From Planctomycetota bacterium (GTDB lineage Bacteria > Planctomycetota > Uabimicrobiia > Uabimicrobiales > Uabimicrobiaceae), in NCBI GenBank assembly GCA_029260735.1, contig JAJDCR010000102.1, forward strand, positions 1-63,014: a stretch of 63,014 nt of DNA, in the 5' to 3' direction. The notes under the pieces are model-generated. The model made no database searches, was not told the DNA's origin, and saw only the letters and a program-made list of their open reading frames with translations. Made by a program: the position numbers and the translations under genes. Positions 54,034-63,014 of the stretch are shown here, piece by piece (position 1 is the first letter of the stretch; each line of letters opens with the position of its first letter).

Positions 54034-54360
54034 TTAGATCTCCGTCTAGGTGTTTACAAAGGCTCCTAAGGGGAGGGAATTTTCGCTTAAAATATTAGCT
54101 CAAGAAGTTTCTTTCTTTTATGGTGGTTTGGCGAGTTTTTAGATGGGGTTGTCAATCCTATAAGCTGTTTTCATATAGAATATGCTAAATACAGAGAATG
54201 TAAGGATAAATTCAAGAGGAATGTTTAGGTTTTCTATGGCCGTAAACCGTATTTTATTGTAGTGATCTATTGAAATTGCGATTTTCTCTCAAGCTTGCAA
54301 CTACAACTAAAGCTTACGTCCATAGAGTCGTTACCTTATAACGAAAAATAACGAAAACCT
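54034..54360. other. 327-bp non-coding gap
   Basis: No gene, repeat or strong hairpin was found. It should hold the promoter of the DUF2062-led operon and the 3' end of the FHA gene. No promoter boxes are convincing. Confidence 0.4.
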
Positions 54361-56064
54361 TTAAGCTCGACGATTGAATTTAAAAACAACTAAAGTAAGG
54401 TCATCTCGCTGAGGAGCAGTCCCACAAAATTTTGCGACTGCATCATGACATTCCTTAATAATCTGGTTAGCTGATTTGGCAGAAAAATTACGAATAATCT
54501 CAATTAGTTTTTCTTCCCCAAACTGATCTCCATTTGTATTCATTGCTTCGGTGATTCCATCAGTGGAAAGAACAAGAATGTCGCCAGGATTAATTTGAAC
54601 AGGCTCAGCCTCTTCGTATTCGTAATCCTCCATCATTCCTAGAGGAATACCAGTGCTCTCTAATTGTTCAAACTTATCTTGAGAACGACGATAGAGCATA
54701 GGACAATCATGACCAGCGTTGGCATAACGCAAAATCATTTTTTTAGAGTCAATCTCTCCATAAAAGAGAGTCATAAATTTATCGTCTGCCATATCTCTTT
54801 CAAGAAGATTATTTAGCTCATTCATCATGATAGGAATTTCTTTGTTCTGATGAGCCAAGGCTTTTAAGAAAGCTCGTCCCGTTGCCATCAGGAAAGCAGC
54901 CCCAATTCCATGGCCAGTCACATCCCCAATCGCACAAGCCAAACGTCCATCGTCTAATTCAAAAAAATCGTAGTAGTCTCCTCCTGTGTCATCACAGCTT
55001 CGATTCCAGCCGACTAGGTCGTACTCAAAATTCTCTGGAATACTGGAAGGGAGCAAACTTTTTTGAATTTTCTGAGCAATTTCCATCTCTTGTTTCAGCT
55101 TTTCTTTTTCCATAACCTGGTCAAAAAGCTGTGTTCTTTCAATGGCAACTCCAGCTTGCCTTCCAATCGCAGCAAGTAATTCTAAATCGCCTTTTTTAAA
55201 ACGATTGATTCCTCCCAAAGAATCGATATAGATGGCTCCCAGGATTTTATCTCTAGATTCCAGAGGCACACACATAACCGATTTGATTTGCTGAGTTACG
55301 ATGCTTTGACAATCAGAGTAACCATCATCTAAAACAGCATTACCGGAAAGAACAGAAACACCTTCTTGAACAGTTTTCTTAAGGATCGTTTTGGAGATTT
55401 TATAATCTCCTCCCCTAGCGTTTTTGGCCGTAGCAATATGATATTCTTCATCTTCGAGCATAACTAAGAATGCTCGATCTGGCTTGAACACAGAGGTAAT
55501 TTTATCAATCAATCCGTTAAAAAGTTTCTTCTCGTCTTGCTCCGCATTGATAATATTACTAACTTCATATATCGTCGAAAGATAAGTTGCTTCAGAAGAG
55601 TTACTCTGCCCTCCTATCTGCGCTTTTAAATCTTCCCGCGAAATACCACAAAGAGAAACATCAACATCTACTCTCTCCATGATAGTGTTTGGAGAGTGAG
55701 TTAAAAATTCATCTTGAATAAACTGGTCTGGACTAGTTTTACTCTTTTCCTCTACTTCTTCATAGAGGATTTCCGTCTGACCAATTTTGATAATATCTCC
55801 ACTTTCCAAGATTTTGGAAATGATAATTTTATCGTTTACGAAAGTCCCATTAGTACTTCCGAGGTCAACAAGAAGAAAATGATCGCCTTTGTGTTCCAGA
55901 AGGGAGTGATTACGAGAAATCCCCTTATCTAAAACCTGGATATCACAATTATTATCACGACCAAGAACTTTTTTCATCTTTTCGCTTAGATCGAAAGAAG
56001 CTCCTGCTTGTTTACCGCTTTTTACAGTTATTTTTGCTAAAGATTTTGCTTTTGTGTCTAGCAT
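54361..56064 (-). CDS. FHA-GAF-SpoIIE (PP2C-type) phosphatase
   Basis: 567 residues from the ATG at 56064 (the longer frame begins with TTG). Order: FHA domain (GRDNNCDIQVLDKGISRNHSL, LVDLGSTNGTFVND), GAF domain about 170-320 (VFKPDRAFLVMLED, VMCVPLESRDKILGAIYIDS), then SpoIIE phosphatase with CDDTGGDYYDFFELDDGRLA, AIGDVTGHGIGAAFLMAT and VLSTDGITEA, whose aspartates bind the two metals. It probably turns a phosphothreonine input and a small ligand into dephosphorylation of a partner such as an anti-sigma antagonist. No partner gene adjoins. Confidence 0.88.
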   Translation of the reverse strand: MLDTKAKSLAKITVKSGKQAGASFDLSEKMKKVLGRDNNCDIQVLDKGISRNHSLLEHKGDHFLLVDLGSTNGTFVNDKIIISKILESGDIIKIGQTEILYEEVEEKSKTSPDQFIQDEFLTHSPNTIMERVDVDVSLCGISREDLKAQIGGQSNSSEATYLSTIYEVSNIINAEQDEKKLFNGLIDKITSVFKPDRAFLVMLEDEEYHIATAKNARGGDYKISKTILKKTVQEGVSVLSGNAVLDDGYSDCQSIVTQQIKSVMCVPLESRDKILGAIYIDSLGGINRFKKGDLELLAAIGRQAGVAIERTQLFDQVMEKEKLKQEMEIAQKIQKSLLPSSIPENFEYDLVGWNRSCDDTGGDYYDFFELDDGRLACAIGDVTGHGIGAAFLMATGRAFLKALAHQNKEIPIMMNELNNLLERDMADDKFMTLFYGEIDSKKMILRYANAGHDCPMLYRRSQDKFEQLESTGIPLGMMEDYEYEEAEPVQINPGDILVLSTDGITEAMNTNGDQFGEEKLIEIIRNFSAKSANQIIKECHDAVAKFCGTAPQRDDLTLVVFKFNRRA

Positions 56065-56570
56065 AGAAATCTCAGAGTAAGAAAGTTTTTCAACATAACA
56101 AGTAACCAAACCACAAGTTTTAGCTTTTTAGTGCCTCTAGAACAGTTCAACTTTTAGTCTTTTATTATATGAAATCCCTCTTCTAGGAGTCAAGCAGAAC
56201 TTTCCTTTTCTAAGGTATTTAATTTTTTCTGAGGAAAAGCTTATAAATAGGGTATACTATTGCGTATCATCAATTAAAACTTCTTTAGTATCTAGTTGTT
56301 CTGTATGAACGTAAAGCAAGGTTCTTTATATTAAGTGAAGAAAACATATTGTCACAACAAAAGAACATCGTCCACAACTATCAAATATAAAACAACTTGC
56401 AATCAATGGCTAAAAAAAGTCAAAAAAAATCTAGATTTATACTTGACTTTTGTTTCAGAAAAGTTTATATATTAGTCATAACTTAAATGATTGAGTTTTA
56501 AATATTGAATATAACCTGATTAATAAACAGTTTATATAAAAATATTTAGATTTTACTCATGAGTCTTATA
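56065..56570. other. 506-bp regulatory gap with a good promoter toward tRNA-Glu
   Basis: The gap between the divergent FHA gene and tRNA-Glu is very AT-rich and non-coding. A promoter-like TTGACT-17 nt-TATATA is at 56443-56471 and points toward the tRNA. No other feature is seen. Confidence 0.5.
56443..56471 (+). promoter_or_regulatory. Predicted sigma70-type promoter for tRNA-Glu/infA
   Basis: TTGACT (56443-56448), 17-nt spacer, TATATA (56466-56471). Initiation would fall near 56478, about 90 bp before the tRNA. Nothing closer has a better match. Confidence 0.55.
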
Positions 56571-56645
56571 GGCCCCGTCGTCTAGTCTGGTCTAGGACAC
56601 AAGGTTTTCAACCTTGCAACACGGGTTCAAATCCCGTCGGGGTCA
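56571..56645 (+). tRNA. tRNA-Glu (UUC)
   Basis: A full cloverleaf fits. Acceptor GGCCCCG pairs with CGGGGTC (one G-T pair). The anticodon stem CAAGG/CCTTG holds the loop TTTTCAA with anticodon TTC. The T arm carries GGTTCAAATCC. The discriminator is A and no CCA is encoded. The D arm TCTAG-TCTAGGA is as in other tRNA-Glu genes. Confidence 0.95.
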
Positions 56646-56757
56646 AAATTATCCCTCCGAAAAATTACATCTAACCTATATTCCAAAAATAGACTTCAAA
56701 GCTAAATAAAACCAATCTTCAGTTGTCTAATAATCTCATCAAAAAAAGGAAGTTTGC

Positions 56758-56982
56758 GTGTCTAAAGAGGAACCCATAGTAATGGAAGGGCAAGTTCTTG
56801 AAGCTCTACCAAATACTCGTTTTCGTGTAAAGTTAAAAAATGGATATGTTGTTTTAGCCCATATTTCTGGAAAGATGAGACAACGATACATTCGTATCGT
56901 CCCTGGTGATAATGTTCGTGTGGAGTTATCTCCTTACGATTTAGAAAAAGGAAGAATAACCTACCGACTTCCCTCCAAATAA
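56758..56982 (+). CDS. infA: Translation initiation factor IF-1
   Basis: 74 residues, GTG start after AAGGAAG. One S1-like OB fold: MEGQVLEALPNTRFRVKLKN, VLAHISGKMRQRYIRIVPGD, VRVELSPYDLEKGRITYR. IF-1 binds the ribosomal A site during initiation. Length and motifs are complete. It lies 112 bp downstream of tRNA-Glu in the same direction, possibly on one transcript. Confidence 0.97.
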   Translation: MSKEEPIVMEGQVLEALPNTRFRVKLKNGYVVLAHISGKMRQRYIRIVPGDNVRVELSPYDLEKGRITYRLPSK

Positions 56983-57128
56983 ATCCTCATTTCTATAGAC
57001 ATTTAGGCCTCTATTTCACTAAAAAAATCTCACTTTATTAAAATAAAGAAGAGCATGAAAACATCGTGAAATATTAATAGCAATGTAATGGTGCAGGCAT
57101 AAAAAGCCTGCAACAACTTACAACTGCA

Positions 57129-57779
57129 TTAGTAGGCTGAATTAACAACCACTTCTTCTCCCAAAGCTCCATTTTTAGGCAATGGTTTATGAGTAGAATT
57201 TCCTGCTCGAATAATCCTAATCCCTCGTATCTTAGCTTCCAAAGCCGCCTCTATATCACCATCTGAGTCCCCATAATAAATTTGGATTTTATTTTCTAAA
57301 ATGGGCTTCACTTTATGGTTCTCTCCTTTTTTGAAACCTGTAAAAATAACTGGTTGAGGGTTTTTTAAAGAAAATACTTTCGCCAAAATTTCAGTTACTT
57401 TTTCTGTCTTAGTCTGAGGACGTGCTGTGATGAAGAAAATCGTATCTCCTCTCTTCTTATGCATCTCTATAATCTTTCGAGCACTTTCTTTTGGAATACT
57501 ATAGACATCAAGACCATTATTCAGCTCTTCCCAAAAAGATTCTTGCTTTAAGAAATCGTGACTGGCAGGAGAATATTTTTGCTGACCATAATAAAAACCA
57601 GGGCTCGAAAAAAGAACTGTATCATCCACGTCAAATCCCACACTCATCGGATCTTTTCCTTCTAAACTAGCCGCAATGTCATTCACAGTAACCCATTTTA
57701 TTTCTGAGGATTCTTGGGCAAAGCTAAATCCTATCGCAACAAGAGACATTAGCAAAATCAAAAAAGTTTTTCGTAACAT
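57129..57779 (-). CDS. aphA: Class B acid phosphatase, secreted
   Basis: 216 residues. A cleavable signal peptide (about 1-21, ending GFSFA) sends it to the periplasm. The DDDD-superfamily nucleophile block is FDVDDTVLFSSPGF (D50, D52), then TIFFITARPQTKTEKV and YYGDSDGDIEAALEA as the metal-binding end. This matches AphA, which removes phosphate from nucleotides and other monoesters. GGAAGG precedes the ATG. All catalytic residues are seen. Confidence 0.92.
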   Translation of the reverse strand: MLRKTFLILLMSLVAIGFSFAQESSEIKWVTVNDIAASLEGKDPMSVGFDVDDTVLFSSPGFYYGQQKYSPASHDFLKQESFWEELNNGLDVYSIPKESARKIIEMHKKRGDTIFFITARPQTKTEKVTEILAKVFSLKNPQPVIFTGFKKGENHKVKPILENKIQIYYGDSDGDIEAALEAKIRGIRIIRAGNSTHKPLPKNGALGEEVVVNSAY

Positions 57780-57841
57780 AATTTTCCTTCCAAAATAAAT
57801 TTAACCCATTCTACAATTTAATAATCTAATAATTTAATAAT

Positions 57842-59731
57842 CTAATCTTCTAAGCGACTGGCTTGGGCTCGATTCATCGCCGCTTCTTTTGGATTTCCTA
57901 AAGCATCATGAATCAAAGCTCTTAGAGAATAAAAATCTTTTTCACTAGCCCAGTTTAACAAAGCTTCATCACAATCTTCCAAAGCTTTTTTGTATTTTTT
58001 TTCTTCATAAAGCAATTCTGCTCGTGCAAATCGATATTTTATTTCATCTGGCTTTAAAGAAATCGCTTCACTAAAGCCTACCAAAGCTTCTTCTTTTTTT
58101 CCCAGTTCCTTAAGAATACGAGCTTTTTGATAGTGATAAAGCGATTCTTTAGGAGAAAGTTCCAAAGCGGATTTGTAATCCTGCAACGCTTCCATAAGGC
58201 GACCTTCTTGGTCAAAAGCTCTCCCTCTACTATAATATGCATTTTTATTTTGAGGATCTAAACGTAAGACGGAAGAAAAGTCAGAAATCGCTTGGTTTAA
58301 TTCTCCTTTCGCTCGAGAAGCAAGACCTCTGTTATAGAGAAAATCTTTATTATTGGGCTCTAAAGTGAGAGCTTTTTGAAAATCGACCAAGGCTTGAACA
58401 AAATTTCTCCATCGATAATGATAGGTCCCCCGGCGATTGTAGTAACTCGCTTCTTCAGGAGATAAATCGATGGCTCGATCAATATCCTTTAGAGCTTTAC
58501 TCTTATCAGAGCTAAGTAAAAGAGCACTCCTTTGGGCATAAGCAGGAGCATAGTTATCTTGTTTTGCCAACGTTTCATCATAATCTAAAAGAGCTCCGCC
58601 TTTATCCTTCAAACTCTCTTTTATTTCAGCTCTTTGAAAGTAAGCCAAATAATCTCCTTGCCCCATATCAATGACTTTATTGTAATCTTTTAAAGCCCGG
58701 TAATACTGTTTGGAAAAAAAATAACATTTTCCTCTTTCTAAGTAAAGATCTAGGTTACTTGGGTCTATTTCAAGAGCGCTTTCTAAATCGGAAAGAGCTT
58801 CAGGGTATTCTTTTAGCTCTCGGTAGCAGATAGCTCTTTGTTCATAAAGCTTCTCAGAAGGATGTTTTGCAATAGCTTGGTGCAAATCTCCCAAAGCTCG
58901 ATTATACTGCTTCATTTTAATGAGTAGAGCCAATTTTTCTTCTAAGAAACTATGGTTTTGAGGAGCTAAAACGATTGCCTGCTCTAAGTCTTCTAATGCC
59001 TGGAAAAGGTTTTGTGTTTCTAAATAGATCTGGCTTCGTTGCTTCCAAAAGCGAAAATCTTGATTGTTCAAGCCAAGAGCCTCATTGATAGATTGCAAAG
59101 CATTTTCTTTTTCCTCTAGATTTTGGTAAGCAAGGGAACGAAAGAAAAAAACTTGGGGATTCTTAGCATTCAGAAACTGGGCTCGGTCAAAAAAAGAAAG
59201 AGCTTCTCTCCATTTTTTTTGAAAGAAAGCGAGCTCTCCCATTTTTTCGATGGCAGGGATAAACTTAGGTTGGAGTGAAAGAGCTTTCTCGTAATCAATT
59301 TTGGCTTTTTCCCACTCTTTTTTTCCTTGGAAACTTTGCCCTCTTTGGTAATGCCCCCAAACACTCTCTGGAAAAAGCTCCAGCAAATAAGAAAAATCGT
59401 CGTTTGCTTGCTTGTGTAACTCTTGTTTAAGATAGGCTTTTCCTCTAAAATAAAGAAAATCTACTGTATCAGGAGCCAGTCGTAAAGCAGTTGTAAAATC
59501 TCGAATAGCACTTAAATTTTTTCCCAACTCCAATAAACATTTTCCCCGTAAAAAATAAATTTTGGTTTCACTCGTTTCTGTTTCTAAAACTTGAGTTAGA
59601 AGAATCTCGGCAGAAGAATACTCTTGCTCTTGATAGAATATCAATGCTTTTTCATAACTAGCTTCTAAACAAGTTGTTCCAGAGAAAACAATAAACCCAA
59701 AAATACAGATGAATAATTTTTGCCGTATCAT
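57842..59731 (-). CDS. Secreted TPR-repeat protein
   Basis: 629 residues with an N-terminal signal-like helix (FICIFGFIVFSGTTCL) and then TPR repeats almost to the end, about seventeen at a 34-residue period, for example YNRRGTYHYRWRNFVQALVD and KALEDCDEALLNWASEKDFY. Cys21 in GTTCLEA could instead mark a lipoprotein, but the box is poor. Such proteins are scaffolds for other proteins, here probably in the periplasm or at a membrane. The terminal repeats are more divergent. No enzymatic domain. Partners unknown. Confidence 0.85.
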   Translation of the reverse strand: MIRQKLFICIFGFIVFSGTTCLEASYEKALIFYQEQEYSSAEILLTQVLETETSETKIYFLRGKCLLELGKNLSAIRDFTTALRLAPDTVDFLYFRGKAYLKQELHKQANDDFSYLLELFPESVWGHYQRGQSFQGKKEWEKAKIDYEKALSLQPKFIPAIEKMGELAFFQKKWREALSFFDRAQFLNAKNPQVFFFRSLAYQNLEEKENALQSINEALGLNNQDFRFWKQRSQIYLETQNLFQALEDLEQAIVLAPQNHSFLEEKLALLIKMKQYNRALGDLHQAIAKHPSEKLYEQRAICYRELKEYPEALSDLESALEIDPSNLDLYLERGKCYFFSKQYYRALKDYNKVIDMGQGDYLAYFQRAEIKESLKDKGGALLDYDETLAKQDNYAPAYAQRSALLLSSDKSKALKDIDRAIDLSPEEASYYNRRGTYHYRWRNFVQALVDFQKALTLEPNNKDFLYNRGLASRAKGELNQAISDFSSVLRLDPQNKNAYYSRGRAFDQEGRLMEALQDYKSALELSPKESLYHYQKARILKELGKKEEALVGFSEAISLKPDEIKYRFARAELLYEEKKYKKALEDCDEALLNWASEKDFYSLRALIHDALGNPKEAAMNRAQASRLED

Positions 59732-59869
59732 AAAGCGTCCTTAAAAATTTTTCCTTTCTAGCTGGTCTGATACTAGAGATTATGTTATATTCTTTGAAAA
59801 ATATCAATATATACCAAGTATTTTTTATGAAGAATACTTTCATCCATAAAATATGGGGAGTTTATTTTG

Positions 59870-61105
59870 ATGCTAAGGCATATTCTTTTTATTTTATTCT
59901 TTTTTGTTCTCTCTCATACCATTGTAGGACAAGAAAAAACTCTTGAAGAAGGCAATGATGCTATTTTGTTGCAAGGCTTTCATTGGGAAAGCCATCAGTC
60001 TTCTTGGTGGAATACTCTTGCAGAAAAATCTACTGATATAAAAAAATCTGGTTTTGACTTGGTCTGGTTTCCTCCGTCCTCTTTCTCTGCCAGCGATGAA
60101 GGCTACTTACCCAATCGGCTCTATTTCCAAAATAGTCGCTATGGGAGCGAGAAAGAGCTAAAAAAAGCTATCCGTAGTTTCCATCAGTTGGGAGTTAAGG
60201 TTTTAGCTGATATTGTTGTAAACCACCGAGTGGGAACAAAAAATTGGGCCGACTTCACAGAACCACAGTGGGGAAGCCATGCTGTTTGCTCGAATGACGA
60301 ATGGCCTGGGGCAACAGGAAATCAAGACACAGGCTTAGGCTTTCATGCCGGACGCGACTTAGATCATACTCAAATTGAGGTTCAACGAGGTATCCAAGAC
60401 TGGCTAACATGGCTGAAAAAAGATATGGGCTATGATGGATGGCGCTATGACTATGTCAAGGGCTATGGTGGTCATTATGTCGGACTTTACAACGATGCTT
60501 CTCAACCGTACTTTTCCGTAGGTGAGTACTGGGATGATTTAGATCTCAATAATCCCAATGCTCATAGACAAAGACTTTGTGACTGGATTAATGCCACTCA
60601 AGGAAAGTCATCAGCCTTTGACTTCACAACAAAAGGAGTTCTTCAGCACGCTGTTGCTCACAGCGAATACTGGAGGTTAAAAGACCCTGCTGGTAAACCC
60701 GTTGGTTTACTTGGATGGTGGCCTGAGCGAACCGTTACTTTTATCGATAACCATGACACGGGGCCTAGTCCTAAATCAGGGCAAAATCATTGGGCTTTTC
60801 CTTCGGATAAAATTATGCAAGGATATGCTTATATCCTTACACATCCTGGAGTCCCCACTGTTTATTGGGTTCATTTTTATGACTGGGGCTTGGGAGATTT
60901 AATCAAAGCTTTGATTCAGATTAGAAAAGCTCAAAAAATTCACTCCATGAGTGGAGTAGATATTCGCGTGGCCGATGCCCAAAAATACGCCGCTATTATT
61001 GATGGCAAAGTCGCTGTAAAAATTGGCTCTGGAGATTGGTCTCCTGGCAACAACTGGGTAGTTGCTACTTCTGGTAATGACTACGCGGTCTGGACACAAA
61101 AATAA
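59870..61105 (+). CDS. Plant-type alpha-amylase (GH13)
   Basis: 411 residues from the ATG at 59870 (GGGGAG 9 nt upstream; the frame opens one codon earlier with TTG). A signal peptide of about 21 residues ends at HTIVG. The barrel has all GH13 regions: DIVVNH, GWRYDYVKGY with nucleophile D194, FSVGEYWDD with acid E219, FIDNHDTG with D296. The C-terminal five-stranded sheet (KYAAIIDGKVAVKIGSGDW) is the plant-amylase C2 domain. It should cut alpha-1,4 glucans outside the cytoplasm. The length, about 410, fits plant AMY rather than bacterial amylases. Confidence 0.9.
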   Translation: MLRHILFILFFFVLSHTIVGQEKTLEEGNDAILLQGFHWESHQSSWWNTLAEKSTDIKKSGFDLVWFPPSSFSASDEGYLPNRLYFQNSRYGSEKELKKAIRSFHQLGVKVLADIVVNHRVGTKNWADFTEPQWGSHAVCSNDEWPGATGNQDTGLGFHAGRDLDHTQIEVQRGIQDWLTWLKKDMGYDGWRYDYVKGYGGHYVGLYNDASQPYFSVGEYWDDLDLNNPNAHRQRLCDWINATQGKSSAFDFTTKGVLQHAVAHSEYWRLKDPAGKPVGLLGWWPERTVTFIDNHDTGPSPKSGQNHWAFPSDKIMQGYAYILTHPGVPTVYWVHFYDWGLGDLIKALIQIRKAQKIHSMSGVDIRVADAQKYAAIIDGKVAVKIGSGDWSPGNNWVVATSGNDYAVWTQK

Positions 61106-61178
61106 ATTTTGCTGACCAATTTGGTCAGCACCTATTTTATCACCACATTTTATAAAATTATCTAGTAAGAGGTATGGA

Positions 61179-62102
61179 ATGTTTCCAACTGCATTAATTT
61201 ATAGTTCTCACAATCGTTGCGCTTACATTCATCGAGATTGGATCGTCGAAAGAGCGCTCAAAAGTCACGACAACAAAACCATATTGTATTTACCTACTTC
61301 GATGGGGGAAATGCACCAACAAGAGTACGGATGGGGTACTTTTCGTTGGTATTTTGACCAGTTTCGCGATTGGGGTTTAATCTCGCACCCTTTTTATTGG
61401 AGACCAGAGTTAAGCCAAGAAGACGTAGCTAAATTGTTTGATTGCCTCGCTCGTTATGAGGTTGTGATCTTAGGTGGCGGAAGCACTACATTGGGAATGG
61501 AGCGCTATAAGCAACTGGGAGAACAATACTTCGGAGACGAAAATATCTTCGGCCGCATTCTCCACGATAGACAAAAAGCAGGAAAGCTTACCGTCGGATT
61601 TTCTGCAGGAGCTGATCAGCTTTGCAGCACTACGACAAGTGGGGTCATGGGAGGAACAGATCCTCGTGGCTTTGGTTTAGTTCGTGATGTCATGTCCACC
61701 CTTCATTATGAGTATGGAGGAGACAATGATCTGATATCTCTAGCAACTCAATTCCCACATACCATGATTTTTGGCCTTCCTAACGATTCAGGCTTAGCAG
61801 TAGACCAAGGCTACTTACCTTCTGGTAATTTCTGGCAAGTCATCGAGTTCTTAATCGACTCCAGTTGGGATATTCCTGAAGATGGTTGGCATGTAAAGAC
61901 TCGGCAAGGCATGAAGATCAAGCACTTCTACTCGGACGGACGCGACTATACATTCGACAACAATGAAAAAATGGTTCGTATTATCTCTCCTGATGGTCAT
62001 TATAACCGCGCTTGGATTCAAAGCAGCCAAGGATTCTTGGACTACTGGAGCCAAAGCCACGGAGAATTCCATAATGTAGAACACGTTTTACATAGCCATT
62101 AG
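61179..62102 (+). CDS. Peptidase S51/cyanophycinase-like hydrolase
   Basis: 307 residues. A type-1 amidotransferase-like fold: YEVVILGGGSTTLGMERYK, then TVGFSAGADQLC with the elbow nucleophile Ser142, and FGLPNDSGLAVDQGY with a possible catalytic partner. This is the S51 pattern (dipeptidase E, cyanophycinase). There is no signal peptide. It probably cuts Asp-containing peptides or a related substrate; the C-terminal 90 residues are extra to the shortest family members and unrecognised. AGAGG precedes the ATG. Confidence 0.75.
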   Translation: MFPTALIYSSHNRCAYIHRDWIVERALKSHDNKTILYLPTSMGEMHQQEYGWGTFRWYFDQFRDWGLISHPFYWRPELSQEDVAKLFDCLARYEVVILGGGSTTLGMERYKQLGEQYFGDENIFGRILHDRQKAGKLTVGFSAGADQLCSTTTSGVMGGTDPRGFGLVRDVMSTLHYEYGGDNDLISLATQFPHTMIFGLPNDSGLAVDQGYLPSGNFWQVIEFLIDSSWDIPEDGWHVKTRQGMKIKHFYSDGRDYTFDNNEKMVRIISPDGHYNRAWIQSSQGFLDYWSQSHGEFHNVEHVLHSH

Positions 62103-62174
62103 TTTGCTATTTAACTAAGTTCTAAGGCTGGTAAGGTTTCCCTTATCAGCCAAATTTTTTTTGCAAAATCTAAA

Positions 62175-62663
62175 ATGCTCACAAATCACCCTTTCCCCCC
62201 CATTGTTAACAAAAAATCTCAGGCTATTTTCCTAGGCTCTTTTCCCAGCCTAGATTCCTTCCATAACTCTTTTTACTACGGGCATAAAAGGAATCAGTTT
62301 TGGAAAATCATGGAAGAGATCTTTTCTTGTCACTTACCAAACTCAGAAGACAAAAAAAACTTCCTCCTCGATCATAAATTAGGAGTGTGGGACGTGGTAA
62401 AAACCTGCCAAAGAAAAAACTCCTCCGACTCGCAGCTACAAGTCATAGAAGTCCATGACTTCCGAGCTTTTTTCTCCCAGCATCCTACCCTCCAAACTAT
62501 TTTATTTACAGGTCAAAGAGCCTACCAAATCTATCTAAAAAATTTTCGCCATCTTCCTATAGAGAAAATCGTTTTACCCTCAACCTCTCCCGCCAATACG
62601 ATGAAATATTCGATGAAGCTTGAAATTTACCGCGAAACTTTGAAGCAGTTGGGATTGATATGA
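62175..62663 (+). CDS. Family 6 DNA glycosylase (deoxyinosine/hypoxanthine type)
   Basis: 162 residues. Family 6 UDG-superfamily motifs: AIFLGSFPSLDSFHNSFYYG with HKRNQFW, GVWDVVKTCQRKNSSDSQL, ILFTGQRAYQIYLKNF and VLPSTSPANTMKYS. Relatives remove hypoxanthine, uracil or mispaired T from DNA at the start of base excision repair. The length fits the family. No neighbour belongs to a repair operon. The ATG has no good ribosome site. Confidence 0.88.
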   Translation: MLTNHPFPPIVNKKSQAIFLGSFPSLDSFHNSFYYGHKRNQFWKIMEEIFSCHLPNSEDKKNFLLDHKLGVWDVVKTCQRKNSSDSQLQVIEVHDFRAFFSQHPTLQTILFTGQRAYQIYLKNFRHLPIEKIVLPSTSPANTMKYSMKLEIYRETLKQLGLI

Positions 62664-63014
62664 GATCTTGGAGTAATCGTTTTTGTAGCATAGTTCAATA
62701 GCCTGCAAAGTCTTTTATTTTCATCGTGTCCCCCCCCGTTCGTTCCTCACGGTTCCCCCTTTGGGGCTGAGTGGGGTAGGTTTTTCCCTTAAAACATTTC
62801 TTAGCAATGGTTTGTATTGGTTTTCTTCAGCTCTGAAAGAGCGAAACAACCCAGCCCAGGGCAACGCCCCAATGCCATTAAGTTAAGGGAAAGCCCTAAT
62901 ATATAAGAGGTGGAGGCCATTTTTGTTCCTCTATCCCTTATAGTATGGTAGTTTGGTTTTCTAAAAAATAATTTCCCAAGGATGTATTTTATTAGGCGTA
63001 GCGGACAACCACAA
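62664..63014. repeat. Dispersed ~280-bp repeat, copy B (inverted)
   Basis: 62731-63014 is the reverse complement of 47226-47510 by eye at about 90%, continuing past the C-rich end to GTTCGTTCCTCACGGTTC, a part shared with 61-100 in opposite sense. It ends within the GTAGCGGACAACCACAA unit, so the window edge cuts a repeat. There is no gene. Confidence 0.8.

Overview
The window looks like chromosomal DNA of a Gram-negative (diderm) bacterium of moderate to low GC. Diderm traits are a lipobox lipoprotein, a LolE/LolD-type exporter and signal-peptide proteins with PEP-CTERM tails. PEP-CTERM proteins, an ADP/ATP-translocase-family carrier, an FHA-GAF-SpoIIE phosphatase and very large TPR/STAND proteins together suggest the PVC group, most likely a deep-branching or environmental planctomycete. 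That placement is inference, because no rRNA gene is present.

Layout. (1) 1-3.5 kb is accessory DNA: a DUF433/DUF5615 toxin-antitoxin pair, a metallophosphoesterase, a phage-antirepressor-like ORF6C protein, a repeat-rich non-coding stretch with two compensated hairpins, and a DUF1016 (YhcG-like) 5' fragment between paired 16-bp motifs. (2) 3.5-16.5 kb is a defence island. A type I restriction-modification operon (single-TRD half-S, hsdM, two-TRD hsdS, hsdR, YgjP-type metallopeptidase) is split by a 480-bp inverted-repeat element. After it come an AT-rich 1244-residue nuclease-like STAND ATPase and, convergently, a protein joining a TIR/deoxyribosyltransferase-like domain to an EVE/PUA-like domain. 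The last two are the best candidates for little-described antiphage systems. (3) 16.6-19.5 kb holds a 2OG-Fe(II) oxygenase and three secreted PEP-CTERM-type proteins. (4) 19.5-21.9 kb holds a GC-richer two-RCK K+ channel gene bracketed by diverged direct copies of the native intergenic region, apparently a single-gene insertion. (5) 21.8-36.4 kb is housekeeping and signalling: UbiA, YaiI, NTT-type carrier, SAMHD1-like HD hydrolase, a receiver-like/TPR protein with a STAND-TPR partner, EtfAB, MazG, an Nfu-type Fe-S protein and a coiled-coil lipoprotein.

(6) 36.9-42.3 kb is a three-gene glutamate synthase with unusual domain packaging. (7) 42.4-46.9 kb holds MscS, a double universal stress protein, an AspT-type transporter and a 5'-truncated macro-domain gene that ends against a repeat cluster. 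(8) 47.5-54 kb holds a hypothetical protein, a fourth PEP-CTERM protein, a LolE-LolD fusion, YidD, RnpA and a DUF2062 protein. (9) 54.3-62.7 kb holds FHA-GAF-SpoIIE, tRNA-Glu(UUC), IF-1, a class B acid phosphatase, a long TPR protein, a plant-type alpha-amylase, an S51-like hydrolase and a family 6 DNA glycosylase.

A dispersed repeat of about 280 bp occurs at 47.2 kb and, inverted, at 62.7-63.0 kb. Part of it also opens the window, so both window edges lie in the same repeat family. Several gene pairs are separated by long perfect hairpins that probably act as terminators.
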